A DNA stretch of 38,281 nucleotides from a virus: IMG/VR virus record IMGVR_UViG_3300044712_000961, positions 1 through 38,281 of that record, one strand, 5' to 3'. Below the pieces are notes generated by a model that did no database searches, was not told the origin of the DNA, and saw only the letters and a list, made by a program, of their open reading frames with translations. Shown here one piece after another: positions 23,455-32,020 of this stretch. Positions within the stretch are counted from its first letter, which is position 1, and each line of letters begins with the position of its first letter. The position numbers and the translations under genes are program-made.

Positions 23455-23794
23455 GGTACAAGGTCAGAGTGATTTAAGTCAGATTAAGGATACAGATCAA
23501 TTTAGGATTTATTGTTCCCGCATAGTTGGTGACATTGTTGATGCACTAAACGGCAACGTTGATTTTGGTCCTAATATTCCATGCACGATTGCCAAAGACA
23601 TTACTTTTGTGGCTAACCAAGTGCAGTCAATAGCGCATACTTTAGGACGAGTTCCTAATGGTTACATTTGTATTAGAAACAATATTCCAAATGTTAACTT
23701 TGCTTTGTCTAGTTCAAACGATCCAAATCCAAGCGATAAGTTTGTGTACATTTATACGGGAACACCTTGCACAGCTAGTTTTTTAATATTTTAG
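23447..23794 (+). CDS. Small tail-associated protein
   Basis: The 115-residue protein overlaps the hub gene end by eight bases. It has a helical N terminus (QFRIYCSRIVGDIVDALNG) and a beta C terminus with IAHTLGRVPNGYICI, a motif seen in many phage tail and fibre proteins (hydrophobic-H-x-LGR-x-P-x-G). The role is probably structural, at the tail tip. Confidence 0.65.
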   Translation: MSKVQGQSDLSQIKDTDQFRIYCSRIVGDIVDALNGNVDFGPNIPCTIAKDITFVANQVQSIAHTLGRVPNGYICIRNNIPNVNFALSSSNDPNPSDKFVYIYTGTPCTASFLIF

Positions 23795-23803
23795 AGGGGT
23801 TTT

Positions 23804-24130
23804 ATGTCTTTATATGGAGATTACATAAAAGAGCGAGAGGGTAAGAAAATCATCGAAGAGGATTATGGTTTTGTTACTTATCAAATCTTTGGTGATCAAG
23901 TTTATATAGAGGACATGTTTATTGAAAAGCAGTGTCGCAGATCGGGACTGGCCTTTCAGCTAGCCGATGACGTTAGAGAAAAGGCAAAGGAGCATGGATG
24001 TAAGAAAATGCTTACGTCTGTTGTACCAAGTGCTAATGGATCAACCGAGAGTGTTAAAGTAATATTGGCGTATGGATTTCGGCTGATGTCGGCTCAAGAT
24101 AATTTCATTATGTTTGAGATGGAGATTTAA
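23804..24130 (+). CDS. GNAT-family acetyltransferase
   Basis: The 108-residue protein fits a minimal GNAT fold: VYIEDMFIEKQCRRSGLAFQL places the strand before QCRRSGLA, a variant of the acetyl-CoA pyrophosphate loop (Q/R-x-x-G-x-A), then a helix, ANGSTESVKVI and YGFRLM. GAGGGG lies upstream. It is encoded between tail and ejection proteins, so a virion or host protein could be its target; acceptor unknown. The end of the gene overlaps an alternative ATG for the next ORF, but GTG 24132 is the better start there. Confidence 0.82.
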   Translation: MSLYGDYIKEREGKKIIEEDYGFVTYQIFGDQVYIEDMFIEKQCRRSGLAFQLADDVREKAKEHGCKKMLTSVVPSANGSTESVKVILAYGFRLMSAQDNFIMFEMEI

Positions 24131-24131
24131 C

Positions 24132-24785
24132 GTGGGAAAAAAGATAAAAGAAATAGTTAGTCATCCAGGGGAAGTGCTGACAAGTCTGCCAAATCCTTTG
24201 AATACAGCTGGTCCCCTTTCAGGAGTAACTAATAAATTTACTGGTGGCTTGCAGTCGCCATTTGGTCAAGGTGGAGTTTTAACTAATTTAATAGCCGGCG
24301 GCCAAAAAGGGCCCAATGCGCCTGGAGTAGATCCGGCTTTAATTGCGTTAAAGCAAAAGCAAGTGGCCAATGCAAATGCGTTTCGTAAGAACTTGCCGAA
24401 CATGCAAGGGCAAATGACTAGCCAATTGGAAGAGCAAGCGCAGGGTCAGCTTCACGATACCGTTGGCACCATTCGCCAAAACGCCTCTAATCGTGGGCTT
24501 TTGTATGGTGGATTAAGAGCTGGGTCTGAAGGAAAAGCACGGGCTGGAATTGCTAAAAACTTAGCCGCTGGAAAAATGGATATTAATTCAATGACGAACA
24601 CGGCTGCAGATCAAATGGATTTAGATGCAATTCAGTCAGGAATTAATATTCAAAAGTCTCAGCAAGAAATTCAAAACAATGTTTATGCTCAAGCTTTAGC
24701 TAAAATGCAAGGACAGGGAGCTATACTTGGATCGATATTTAGCGCCGGTGGATCAATCCTTGGCGGGAAGATGGGAGCTAAATAA
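24132..24785 (+). CDS. Internal virion / ejection-type protein 1
   Basis: GTG 24132, with GGAG eight bases upstream and just after the GNAT stop, is preferred over ATG 24114. The 217-residue product is Gln/Ala/Gly-rich with a helical middle (QMTSQLEEQAQGQLHDTVG, ADQMDLDAIQSGIN) and a glycine-zipper hydrophobic C terminus (SIFSAGGSILGGKMG). Position and style match the short ejection proteins (P22 gp7/gp14 area). The C-terminal zipper is shared with the next protein. Confidence 0.62.
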   Translation: MGKKIKEIVSHPGEVLTSLPNPLNTAGPLSGVTNKFTGGLQSPFGQGGVLTNLIAGGQKGPNAPGVDPALIALKQKQVANANAFRKNLPNMQGQMTSQLEEQAQGQLHDTVGTIRQNASNRGLLYGGLRAGSEGKARAGIAKNLAAGKMDINSMTNTAADQMDLDAIQSGINIQKSQQEIQNNVYAQALAKMQGQGAILGSIFSAGGSILGGKMGAK

Positions 24786-25414
24786 TGGCGGCTGATCTTT
24801 TAAAGGGTATAAAAGACACCCTTAATTTTGGTAATGTCACGAAAGGCGTAAATTATTCGCCAGTCGAATTAGATCCAGAAACTAGACAGCGGATGAACGA
24901 TTATATTACTCGTTCTTCTAGGTCACCTGAAGAAATGGCAGCTGAGCAAAATGCAGGTGCGCAACAGCTTGGCCAAAGAGCATTTGAAACGCCAGAGCAG
25001 ATACAAAGACAAGTCGCTGGTGGAATGACTGACAATTCCTCAATGCTTCAGGCGATTCGAAATAAATATAATAAGTCTGCGCAAAAAGACATTTCAGGAT
25101 TGATGAAGAAAAACGAAATTGATTCGCCATTACGAGGTGCTGAAGCACTGAAAAAAGCATCAGAAGTTGCGATGGCCAGACAAAATGTGGCAATGGAAAA
25201 CTATTCGAATATGGTTAACGCTTATAACCAGTCGCAGATAGCAAGGGCGCAAGTCATATCATCATTGTTTAGCGCTGGTGGTACGGCTGCAGGCTATGGA
25301 TTTGCAGGAAAGAAAAAGAATCAAGATGGTGGCCAGCCATCAAATAATAGTTCTTATGAAAACGATGGAACTGGACGACGTCCATATGCAATGGCCGGAA
25401 TAGGAGACAGATAA
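24785..25414 (+). CDS. Internal virion / ejection-type protein 2
   Basis: ATG 24785 overlaps the previous stop by one base. The 209-residue protein has a helical, Gln/Arg/Ala-rich body and a hydrophobic SSLFSAGGTAAGYGFAG segment near 160-176, similar to the end of protein 1, suggesting related membrane-interacting C termini. It is followed by an Asn/Gly/Ser-rich tail. Ejection-type role inferred from position and composition. Confidence 0.6.
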   Translation: MAADLLKGIKDTLNFGNVTKGVNYSPVELDPETRQRMNDYITRSSRSPEEMAAEQNAGAQQLGQRAFETPEQIQRQVAGGMTDNSSMLQAIRNKYNKSAQKDISGLMKKNEIDSPLRGAEALKKASEVAMARQNVAMENYSNMVNAYNQSQIARAQVISSLFSAGGTAAGYGFAGKKKNQDGGQPSNNSSYENDGTGRRPYAMAGIGDR

Positions 25415-25415
25415 A

Positions 25416-26423
25416 ATGCCAGTACAAATACCAAATTATGGATTACTAAGTGGAATAGCCAACGGCGTAAACAGCTTTATGAATGCTTATCAAACGGCTA
25501 AGGGAATAAAGCATCAGCAAAAAATGCAAGAGCTTTTGGCTGGAGTTACTGAAGATGAGCAAGGGAATATGGCTTTAACTCCCGAGAAGCAGCAAGAAAA
25601 AGAATTACAGCGTGGGCTGATCCAATCAAAAATTGAAGAACTAAATCCAAGGAGTAAGGCATTAAAAGAAGAACTTGGAATGACTGCGGGATATAAAGCC
25701 ATAAAAGATGAAAACGGTAATGTTATAGGTCGAGAGCCAGATTATGCTTATTTAACCGCCAAGGGAAACAGTACTTTTGGTGGCGGAAGAGGCGCCGATT
25801 TGCGTACCGACAAGCAAGCTGCTGAAGCCACAAATCGCATTCACAATGACAAAGACATTACACAAATGCGTGGGCAAGCAAATGCCATTTATAGAGGAAT
25901 GCATTTAATAAGTGATCCAAATAATCCGCCATCTGTTACAGCCATGCACGAAATTGCTCAAGATTTTGCTTCGGCTTTGAATAACGGAAAGGTTTCTTCA
26001 GATTTTAAATTAAAAAGTATTTCCACTCCGACTTTGCAAGAAAACATGAGGAAGTTGGAATCTTTTATTACCTCTAATCCAAATCAGCCAGCTCCACCTG
26101 AAGTAGTGCGGTTTTGGAAAGATATGGGCTCAAGACTTAATGATGCATACAAAAGACAAATGGGCGCAAGAGCTAGCACCATAACAAAAGAACTTGGGAC
26201 TGTTTATAAGCACAATCAACAAGCTAGAGATGCGGCGGCCGCAGCTGCACAATCTTATATTGATGGCTCATGGATCAATTCTGGTGAAGAGCAGCCGCAA
26301 GAGGCAGCGCCAATGGGCATGATTGGAAATGCGCCTAAGTCTGCAGGGCCTAAAGAGGGTGACACAAAAGAATGGCAAGGAAAAACTTATAAAGTAATCG
26401 GCGGCCATTGGGTGGCTCAGTAA
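25416..26423 (+). CDS. Internal virion / ejection-type protein 3
   Basis: GGAG lies nine bases before ATG 25416. The 335-residue protein is largely helical (QTAKGIKHQQKMQELL, DAYKRQMGARASTITKEL) with an Ala-rich stretch (AAAAAAQSYI) and a short C-terminal module (KEWQGKTYKVIGGHWVAQ) that looks like a small beta hairpin. It lies where P22 has gp20-like ejection proteins. No enzymatic motif seen. Confidence 0.62.
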   Translation: MPVQIPNYGLLSGIANGVNSFMNAYQTAKGIKHQQKMQELLAGVTEDEQGNMALTPEKQQEKELQRGLIQSKIEELNPRSKALKEELGMTAGYKAIKDENGNVIGREPDYAYLTAKGNSTFGGGRGADLRTDKQAAEATNRIHNDKDITQMRGQANAIYRGMHLISDPNNPPSVTAMHEIAQDFASALNNGKVSSDFKLKSISTPTLQENMRKLESFITSNPNQPAPPEVVRFWKDMGSRLNDAYKRQMGARASTITKELGTVYKHNQQARDAAAAAAQSYIDGSWINSGEEQPQEAAPMGMIGNAPKSAGPKEGDTKEWQGKTYKVIGGHWVAQ

Positions 26424-29204
26424 ATGACTAAAGAAGAAAAAGAGCAAAGGATAAAGGAGCTTGCTCAATTAGCTGAAAAAGATCAGATGTCCAAGATGCT
26501 TCTTGGGCAAGGGCAATTTCGAGACACTGGCCGTGAAGCTGAAGGCTATGGCGAATCAATAGATTCTTTGATTGGCGCACCAGCCAGACTTGCCCTTTCA
26601 GAATTACAACAAGGCAATATTAGCAAAGAAGCTTTTAAAAAAGTAGTTTCCCAAATAGGAAAAGATCCAAGGAATGCGCCAACTGGTTACGATATTGCCT
26701 CAAAAGTTACGGATAATCCTTACTTGGGCGCTGGCCTTGCGACCGCTATCGATGTTGGTGCGCAGTTGCCGGTTCCAGAAGCCGCTATGGCTCCTGGAGT
26801 TAGAGGGATAATAAAAGAACTAGACGGGCCTCTTTATCATGGGACGCCAAAAGAATTTGCAACAAGTGAACTTAAGGCAAGCCGTGGCGGTTATGTTGGC
26901 CCTGGAGTGTATATGGCAGACACTCCGAACGTGGCTAAGGGATATGGAGAAAATCTTCACGCTGCGAATGTTAAAAATGTAAAGTTGTTGGATTTACATG
27001 ATTTAAGTTCTGGTGATGCGCTTAATGCAGCAAAAGAATTAGGTGTTGAGGAAGGTTTTAGTAAAAGAATGAATCGCAAAGGTGAGCGTCACGATTCGAC
27101 TGGCCAATTTTATGCTTTACGGGACGCTTTGATTGAAAAAATAGATCCTGAATACAAATTAATTGGAAACCAGCGTGCTCAAGCTCTGCAAGACGCTTTA
27201 AAAGAAAAAGGCTATACTGGTATTAAGTTCTTGCACAACGATAAGCCTGCTTATTCTATCTTTGATGAAAAAAACCTAACTCCAGCTCATAAGTATACTG
27301 TCCGTAGTAATGATGGCGACATTCGTCTTTATAGTGAGCCAGCTCAAGCTTCTGGCACTTTGCTTGGAGCGGACTCGGTTCAAGAAATGGATCCGGAAAT
27401 AATTGATCATTTGAATAAACTTGGCGTTTCACCGCAAGAATTATTTAGATTAGAAACTTTAAATTCAGATGTTAGTGGTTACGGCGCCAAGGCTTTAAAA
27501 AAAATGGAAGAATCTGCGAAAAATCGTGGAGCCGAATATTCTTATCTAAACGCAGCGCCGATGGGTCGCATGGGAATTCCGCCTGGAATGACACAGGAGT
27601 CATCGGCGGCAAAGCTTAGAGAGTATTATCAAAATCAAGGATATGAGCCCGTAAAAGATTATGGGACTAATACCATGATGTTAAAAAAACTAAAGGCCAT
27701 GACTCCATCAGCAGGTCTCCCAATTAACGTAAGCCCAAGCCAAGGAAATAATATGCCACAACAAAAACAAGCATTTAAAGTTGGTGAAGCCCCATGGGAA
27801 GTTGCCTCAAACAATAATAATCAGGCGCCAGCGGCTTTTAAAGTTGGTGAAGCTCCATGGGAGCAAGGCGAGAATGAGCAGCCACAAGAGCAATCTTGGC
27901 TTGATACGCAATTGCCTTTTAACACTACCCCAAGAGGATTTATCCAAGGTGGATTAAATGCACTGCCTGCAGCTGGCACTATCGGTGGTGGTATGCTTGG
28001 CGCCGCCGCTGGTTTTCCCACTGGCCCTGGCGCAATTGCCGCTTCAGTTGGTGGCGCGGGCCTTGGCGCTGCTGCCGGTACCGCTTTAAAGAATCTTGGC
28101 GAAAGCGCAATTTTAGGACAAAACAAAACCAGAAAAGACATTTATTTGGATCCCGCAAAGGGATTTTTACAAGGCGCAAAAGACGAAATGACTGGGCAGT
28201 CTATTGCCGCTGGTATCGCTAAGTATGGACCCAAAATAGCCCATACGGTTAGTGGAATTCCTGAAAAAGAAGTAGAAACTTACGCTAAAAACGCCGATGA
28301 AATCAACGCCATGACAAAATCAGCCGATAATGATGTGCAAGAAATGGCTGATATGGCTAGAGGGAAATTAAACTCACAAATTCAAGACACTAGAAAAGCA
28401 ATGAATGAGCAAATATCTCAAGCGCTAGCAACTAAAAAGGGTAGTATTGACTCATTTGATATCCTTGATGCTTTAGAAACTTCAAAAGCGCAAATCAATG
28501 CCAAATTAAGACCTGATGAAATTAAAGAAGTCGATGAACTAATTGGAAAAGTTAAGAGCTTAAGCAACAAAGGAAAAATCGGACTTCAGGATGCCCATGA
28601 TTTAAAAGAATATTTGCAAGAGGTGGCTGAGGGTTCTTACTCAAAAGCAGGACAAATCTTCCAAGCTGGTGACAAAACGCAAAGAGCTGCAAAATCAGCT
28701 GGAGCCATGGCTAGAAAATTATTAAATGCTGAAGCGCCAGAAATAGCTGAAGCCAATAATACATTGTCAAAGCTTAGAAAAATTGAATCTACGATGAATA
28801 AAAACATGCTAGCCGAAGGCAAGACCGCATCGTCATTGTTGGCGGCTGGCACTGGTGGAAACCCAGCTAACGCAAAGCTACTCGAACGATTAGGCCAAGT
28901 GACTGGCACTGATGCATTGGGTGAAGCTCAAAAACTTGCCGCCGCTAGAACATTCGGAAATCCAGCCTATATGCCGATAGATCAAACCGGAAAATCACTA
29001 ACGAGAATGGGGATTGCCGGCGGACTTGGATATCTGACTGGTGGAGTGCCTGGCGTTGTGGCCGGTGAAGTTTTGTCGTCGCCTGCTGCTATAAAGCAAA
29101 TGATTAATGTTGGTGCGCCAATAATGAAAACTCCAGGCGGAGTACAAGGCTTGGTTCAAGGCGGAAAGGTTTTGAAAAGAGGGTTATTAGGGGAGGGCCG
29201 ATAA
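26424..29204 (+). CDS. Large ejection protein with ADP-ribosyltransferase-like domain
   Basis: This 926-residue protein looks multidomain. Residues 1-130 are helical. Residues about 136-285 match the ADP-ribosyltransferase-like (ART-PolyVal type) pattern: LYHGT (His139), GPGVYMADTPNVAKGYG (Tyr163) and a late GYTGIKF...YSIFDEKNLTP strand pair. Two FKVGEAPWE repeats at about 450-480 form a linker. A Gly/Ala hydrophobic stretch follows (about 515-555), then a long helical C-terminal half, as in ejected membrane-crossing proteins. As the last and largest ejection gene it would be delivered with the DNA, like T4 Alt. I could not place the catalytic Glu with certainty. Confidence 0.72.
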   Translation: MTKEEKEQRIKELAQLAEKDQMSKMLLGQGQFRDTGREAEGYGESIDSLIGAPARLALSELQQGNISKEAFKKVVSQIGKDPRNAPTGYDIASKVTDNPYLGAGLATAIDVGAQLPVPEAAMAPGVRGIIKELDGPLYHGTPKEFATSELKASRGGYVGPGVYMADTPNVAKGYGENLHAANVKNVKLLDLHDLSSGDALNAAKELGVEEGFSKRMNRKGERHDSTGQFYALRDALIEKIDPEYKLIGNQRAQALQDALKEKGYTGIKFLHNDKPAYSIFDEKNLTPAHKYTVRSNDGDIRLYSEPAQASGTLLGADSVQEMDPEIIDHLNKLGVSPQELFRLETLNSDVSGYGAKALKKMEESAKNRGAEYSYLNAAPMGRMGIPPGMTQESSAAKLREYYQNQGYEPVKDYGTNTMMLKKLKAMTPSAGLPINVSPSQGNNMPQQKQAFKVGEAPWEVASNNNNQAPAAFKVGEAPWEQGENEQPQEQSWLDTQLPFNTTPRGFIQGGLNALPAAGTIGGGMLGAAAGFPTGPGAIAASVGGAGLGAAAGTALKNLGESAILGQNKTRKDIYLDPAKGFLQGAKDEMTGQSIAAGIAKYGPKIAHTVSGIPEKEVETYAKNADEINAMTKSADNDVQEMADMARGKLNSQIQDTRKAMNEQISQALATKKGSIDSFDILDALETSKAQINAKLRPDEIKEVDELIGKVKSLSNKGKIGLQDAHDLKEYLQEVAEGSYSKAGQIFQAGDKTQRAAKSAGAMARKLLNAEAPEIAEANNTLSKLRKIESTMNKNMLAEGKTASSLLAAGTGGNPANAKLLERLGQVTGTDALGEAQKLAAARTFGNPAYMPIDQTGKSLTRMGIAGGLGYLTGGVPGVVAGEVLSSPAAIKQMINVGAPIMKTPGGVQGLVQGGKVLKRGLLGEGR
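27771..27862 (+). repeat. Internal duplication in ejection-protein linker
   Basis: Two near-identical 29-base segments (27771-27799 and 27834-27862) encode FKVGEAPWE twice, 63 bases apart, between the ART-like region and the hydrophobic region. Repeats of this sort may be peptide-binding or self-assembly linkers. Confidence 0.85.
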
Positions 29205-29519
29205 ATGTTAGACCAATTCGAATTCATATCAGGATTCTTAAGTCAGGCAGCTCAAACGTCGCTTGGTGAAAAAATAATTGTTGTGATGGTCGTTTGGTTT
29301 TTCATGGGCCGAAAGGTAGCTGAGCATTTTAAAGGTCTAGAAAAAGGAATGGCCGATGGATTTAAAGGTGTAAGAGAAGAGTTATTAGAACTTAGACTTG
29401 CAATAACTCATGTGGAAACTGATCATTCTAATAGGCTTGGAAAAATTGAAACTAACATGAACCAATTTGATGACCGAATTGGAAAATTAGAAAAAGGAGT
29501 TGAAAATGGCAGAAACTAA
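29205..29519 (+). CDS. Membrane-anchored coiled-coil protein
   Basis: The 104-residue protein has one transmembrane helix near 22-36 (KIIVVMVVWFFMG) and a charged coiled-coil tail (GVREELLELRLAITHVE, GKIETNMNQFDDRIGKLE). GGGAGGG precedes ATG 29205. Location between ejection proteins and lysis-like genes makes a holin-associated or spanin-like role possible, but it does not match a family I know. Confidence 0.6.
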   Translation: MLDQFEFISGFLSQAAQTSLGEKIIVVMVVWFFMGRKVAEHFKGLEKGMADGFKGVREELLELRLAITHVETDHSNRLGKIETNMNQFDDRIGKLEKGVENGRN

Positions 29520-29781
29520 AGGCGTAAAAGAGTGTTTGGAACTTTTGGAAGGCGTAAAAGTAGTTGGCGTTGCTGTAAAGAAAGTATTGGCCGATGGCAA
29601 AGTAAGCGTTGGTGATTTGCCTGTACTTGTTGAGGTATTGGGCAAGTTTTCAGTTCTAGTTGATTCTGTACAAGGCCTTGATCAAGTGCCTGCAGAATTT
29701 AAAGATTTAAGCGCTGATGAAGCTAATCAGCTTTTGGCCAAAGTGCTTGAGCTGATCACTGTAATAAAAAGCGCCGCATGA
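29506..29781 (+). CDS. Hypothetical helical 91-aa protein
   Basis: ATG 29506 follows AAAAGGAG at the right spacing; the upstream TTG 29500 is less likely. The product is a helical, Val/Leu/Lys-rich protein (GVKVVGVAVKKVLADGK, DLPVLVEVLGKFSVLVD, ANQLLAKVLELITVI). Similar short proteins occur at phage lysis/tail boundaries; I know of no assigned function. It overlaps the previous gene in another frame by 14 bases. Confidence 0.6.
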   Translation: MAETKGVKECLELLEGVKVVGVAVKKVLADGKVSVGDLPVLVEVLGKFSVLVDSVQGLDQVPAEFKDLSADEANQLLAKVLELITVIKSAA

Positions 29782-29987
29782 GCATATTTTTAAGTATATT
29801 AAATTTTATCAGTGGCCTATTGGCGGCTTATAAAGAGTGGCTGGCTGAGCGTGAAAAAGCACGCTTGGCCGTTGCTCAAGAGAAAAGACAAAAGCGCGAA
29901 AAGGCAGTTGATGAATCAAAAAAGGCGGAATCGGATGAGGACATTTTTAAAAGCCAGCAAACTATTGTGGATAACAAGCCTAATTAG
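29778..29987 (+). CDS. Candidate inner-membrane spanin (i-spanin-like)
   Basis: The 69-residue protein has an N-terminal hydrophobic segment (IFLSILNFISGLLAAY, about 3-18) followed by a highly charged helix (EREKARLAVAQEKRQKREKA). A lipoprotein gene starts inside its 3' end in another frame. This Rz/Rz1-like overlap is the classic layout of spanin pairs, which fuse the inner and outer membranes at lysis. It is shorter than typical Rz, so the call is tentative. Confidence 0.5.
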   Translation: MSIFLSILNFISGLLAAYKEWLAEREKARLAVAQEKRQKREKAVDESKKAESDEDIFKSQQTIVDNKPN

Positions 29988-30210
29988 TGGCTGTGCCTCA
30001 TTGCCTGATTTTCCTGAAGTGTGGCAGTGCCAAATAAATGGCAATCCTCGCGCATTCTATTGCGTAAACACAGAAACCAAAAAGCAGATGAAATTGCCTA
30101 TTGATGATCCATCAATGAAAGGCGCGCAATGCTTAAGCGCTGATGATTACAAAAAATCAGAAGCTTGGGTGGATGCAGTTATTAATATCGCGCAAATTAG
30201 GTGCAAGTAG
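29935..30210 (+). CDS. Lipoprotein, candidate outer-membrane spanin (o-spanin-like)
   Basis: From ATG 29935 the 91-residue product has a signal (about 1-20) and lipobox Ile-Ser-Gly-Cys, with Cys21 acylated. The mature part (PDFPEVWQCQINGNPRAF, CVNTETKKQM, QCLSADDYKK) is not proline-rich, unlike classical o-spanins. It begins inside the upstream i-spanin-like ORF. AAGGCGG lies just upstream. An alternative is a surface-exclusion lipoprotein. The stop abuts the first leftward gene (30210/30211). Confidence 0.6.
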   Translation: MRTFLKASKLLWITSLISGCASLPDFPEVWQCQINGNPRAFYCVNTETKKQMKLPIDDPSMKGAQCLSADDYKKSEAWVDAVINIAQIRCK

Positions 30211-30540
30211 CTATTTTTCAATAGTTCCAATTAATTCAAGATTGGTTCTATCCGGCATGAAATAAATAGGATCCGTGTCGGCTCTTAATTCGATTATTTG
30301 ATTTCTCTTAAAAGAATATTTCCCATGATTGACGTCTTGATCATTGTGGAAATAATCAAAATCTCTTTTAACTCTGTATTGTAAGTATTTAATTGGATCA
30401 AATTTAACTTTTGGTTCATATCTTATATGCTTTCCGGTCAACTCACTTTCTAATTTAGCTCTAATCGCTCCAATAGCATCATCCATAACAGCACCAGCAA
30501 AAACTTCAAAAGCTCCCTTTTTATTATTATTTAGTCCCAA
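30211..30540 (-). CDS. Hypothetical 109-aa protein
   Basis: Last gene of the leftward unit; its stop lies directly against the last rightward stop with no terminator in between. The protein has an N-terminal helix (AFEVFAGAVMDDAIGAIRAKL) and a polar beta-like C-terminal half (GKYSFKRNQIIELRA). No family recognised. It overlaps the methyltransferase-like gene by 14 bases. Confidence 0.6.
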   Translation of the reverse strand: MGLNNNKKGAFEVFAGAVMDDAIGAIRAKLESELTGKHIRYEPKVKFDPIKYLQYRVKRDFDYFHNDQDVNHGKYSFKRNQIIELRADTDPIYFMPDRTNLELIGTIEK

Positions 30541-31339
30541 CTAGCACCTGCGAATGATGAAAATAATATTGCCAAATGTAACCTGGAAAAAACTTTTGAG
30601 CTAAACTACAAAACTCTTCTCTAGTGTACCCTCTAACATGCCCTAACCTTCGATCCTTCCAATGGTTAAGCCCATGCCAAAGACATCCATATGGAGTTGA
30701 CATAAAGATCATGTCAAAATCAATATCCATTTTGGTGTACATTTGTAGCAAATCCTCTTCACGATACACATGCTCAAGCGCTTCTGTGAACACAAAGATT
30801 TTATATTGATCTTTGTCAGGCGCTTCTTTCCATATTCCATCAGGTAACCACGAAATGATTTTATCTAAAGCTTTTTGGTTTAAATTTTGCGCATAGAAAT
30901 TAAACTTTACGCCATGCTTTGCTAGACCTAATGGCAAGTTGCCGTGTGACGTTGAAAGCTCACCAATCCATGGCGTTTTGCCGTCTTGATTCAACTGTTG
31001 CATAATTTGCATCAATATCTCAGCTCTTGGTGTTGTGTACGGGCTTAACCATTGATTTTCGGCAGCTTCTTTGGTCCATCCGGCTTCTGCCTCATCGGTC
31101 GCATAATCAATCGGCGAATATAGATTCTTATAAATCGTACGCTTTAGCTCTTTTAATTGTTCTGGATAATTTTCTTTTTCTCTATACCAAGCTGGTGGAT
31201 GATTAATGAGCCAAAGCGCAGTTTCAATCTCATCTGCAAACATATAAGAATCAATAGTGGCAATATAAGCATCCCAATCAAAAAATTCAGGACGACCAAT
31301 GTTCTTTGGATCAGTTTTGTCGAATGGGATTAAAGCCAT
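30527..31339 (-). CDS. SAM-dependent methyltransferase-like protein, paralogue B
   Basis: The 270-residue protein shares an overall plan with the gene at 130: N-terminal helical region with FADEIETALW (34-43), then WIGELSTSHGN (124-134) in the glycine-motif place, EALEHV (186-191), MSTP (213-216) and GHVRGYTREEF (233-243). The glycine motif is less canonical than in paralogue A, so activity is less certain. It lies in the same leftward unit as a glycosyltransferase (32875) and wall peptidase. A sugar-methylation role is inferred from the parallel pairing of paralogue A with a GT2 gene. Confidence 0.65.
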   Translation of the reverse strand: MALIPFDKTDPKNIGRPEFFDWDAYIATIDSYMFADEIETALWLINHPPAWYREKENYPEQLKELKRTIYKNLYSPIDYATDEAEAGWTKEAAENQWLSPYTTPRAEILMQIMQQLNQDGKTPWIGELSTSHGNLPLGLAKHGVKFNFYAQNLNQKALDKIISWLPDGIWKEAPDKDQYKIFVFTEALEHVYREEDLLQMYTKMDIDFDMIFMSTPYGCLWHGLNHWKDRRLGHVRGYTREEFCSLAQKFFPGYIWQYYFHHSQVLVGTK

Positions 31340-31542
31340 TACAGATCCACCATTTTTCCATAATCATCATAAAGCGTGTGTAGCTCTGACAATTTATCTT
31401 CATTCAATGATTTTTGTTTTTTCTCAATCCATTTATTGAATATCTCATTGGCCGTTGCAATAGAAACGTAGAGGATCATTTGATCTTTCTTCTGATCAAA
31501 AATAGCCTCTTCTGCATCGCGCTTTTTAAACAATTCAATCAT
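31339..31542 (-). CDS. Hypothetical 67-aa protein
   Basis: A charged helical 67-residue protein (KKRDAEEAIFDQKKDQ, EKKQKSLNEDKLSELHTL), overlapping both neighbours by a few bases. No signal peptide or motif seen; probably an accessory of the adjacent peptidase or methyltransferase genes. Confidence 0.55.
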   Translation of the reverse strand: MIELFKKRDAEEAIFDQKKDQMILYVSIATANEIFNKWIEKKQKSLNEDKLSELHTLYDDYGKMVDL

Positions 31543-32020
31543 TTTTCACCGGCCATTTGTAAGCCACCACTTGATCGTGACCAGCTCTGTTGCCAGATAG
31601 ATTAAAAATAGATGCCTTTATGGAATTGGACTGATTTCCACCAATACATTCTGCAATGTGCTTTGATTCATCAATCCACTTACTAAAAAATGTAACATGA
31701 TTGCCACCACTTGGATGTCTCATAACTAAGACACATCCAGGGATAGCGTAGGCCAACTCTATACCATATTTAGCAAATGAAATGGCTGCAGCAGAATTTG
31801 TGCCTTTATATCCATTTGTATTAAGAAATGAATTTACACAAGCCGCACACCATGGCGTCTCATCGCTATTGGTTTTGTAAGTGGTGTATTTAAACATCGC
31901 CACAATGACTGAATTAGCGGCGCGTCCTGCAATTTCTTTTACTTTGCCAACTTGTTTTTTTATTCCCAATTCGCCGTCAAACCATGGGCGTATGGAGAAA
32001 TCTATCGATTCAGATGCCAT
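31535..32020 (-). CDS. TIGR02594-type cell-wall peptidase (CHAP/NlpC-like)
   Basis: The 161-residue protein contains DETPWCAACVNSFL, where Cys58 is the expected nucleophile, GTNSA near 73-77, PGCVLV near 94-99 and GGNHVTF (His108 as base) with GGNQ at 127-130. This is the order of the TIGR02594 family of papain-like wall peptidases found in phages. It has no obvious signal peptide, so it would rely on a holin. GAGGTG lies six bases before ATG 32020. Together with the GH24 lysozyme it gives the phage two wall enzymes. Confidence 0.82.
   Translation of the reverse strand: MASESIDFSIRPWFDGELGIKKQVGKVKEIAGRAANSVIVAMFKYTTYKTNSDETPWCAACVNSFLNTNGYKGTNSAAAISFAKYGIELAYAIPGCVLVMRHPSGGNHVTFFSKWIDESKHIAECIGGNQSNSIKASIFNLSGNRAGHDQVVAYKWPVKND

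Noticed and set aside
27821-28141. 106-aa Pro/Ala-rich reverse-strand ORF
   Set aside because: Shadow of the Gly/Ala-rich hydrophobic part of the large ejection protein; no start signals.
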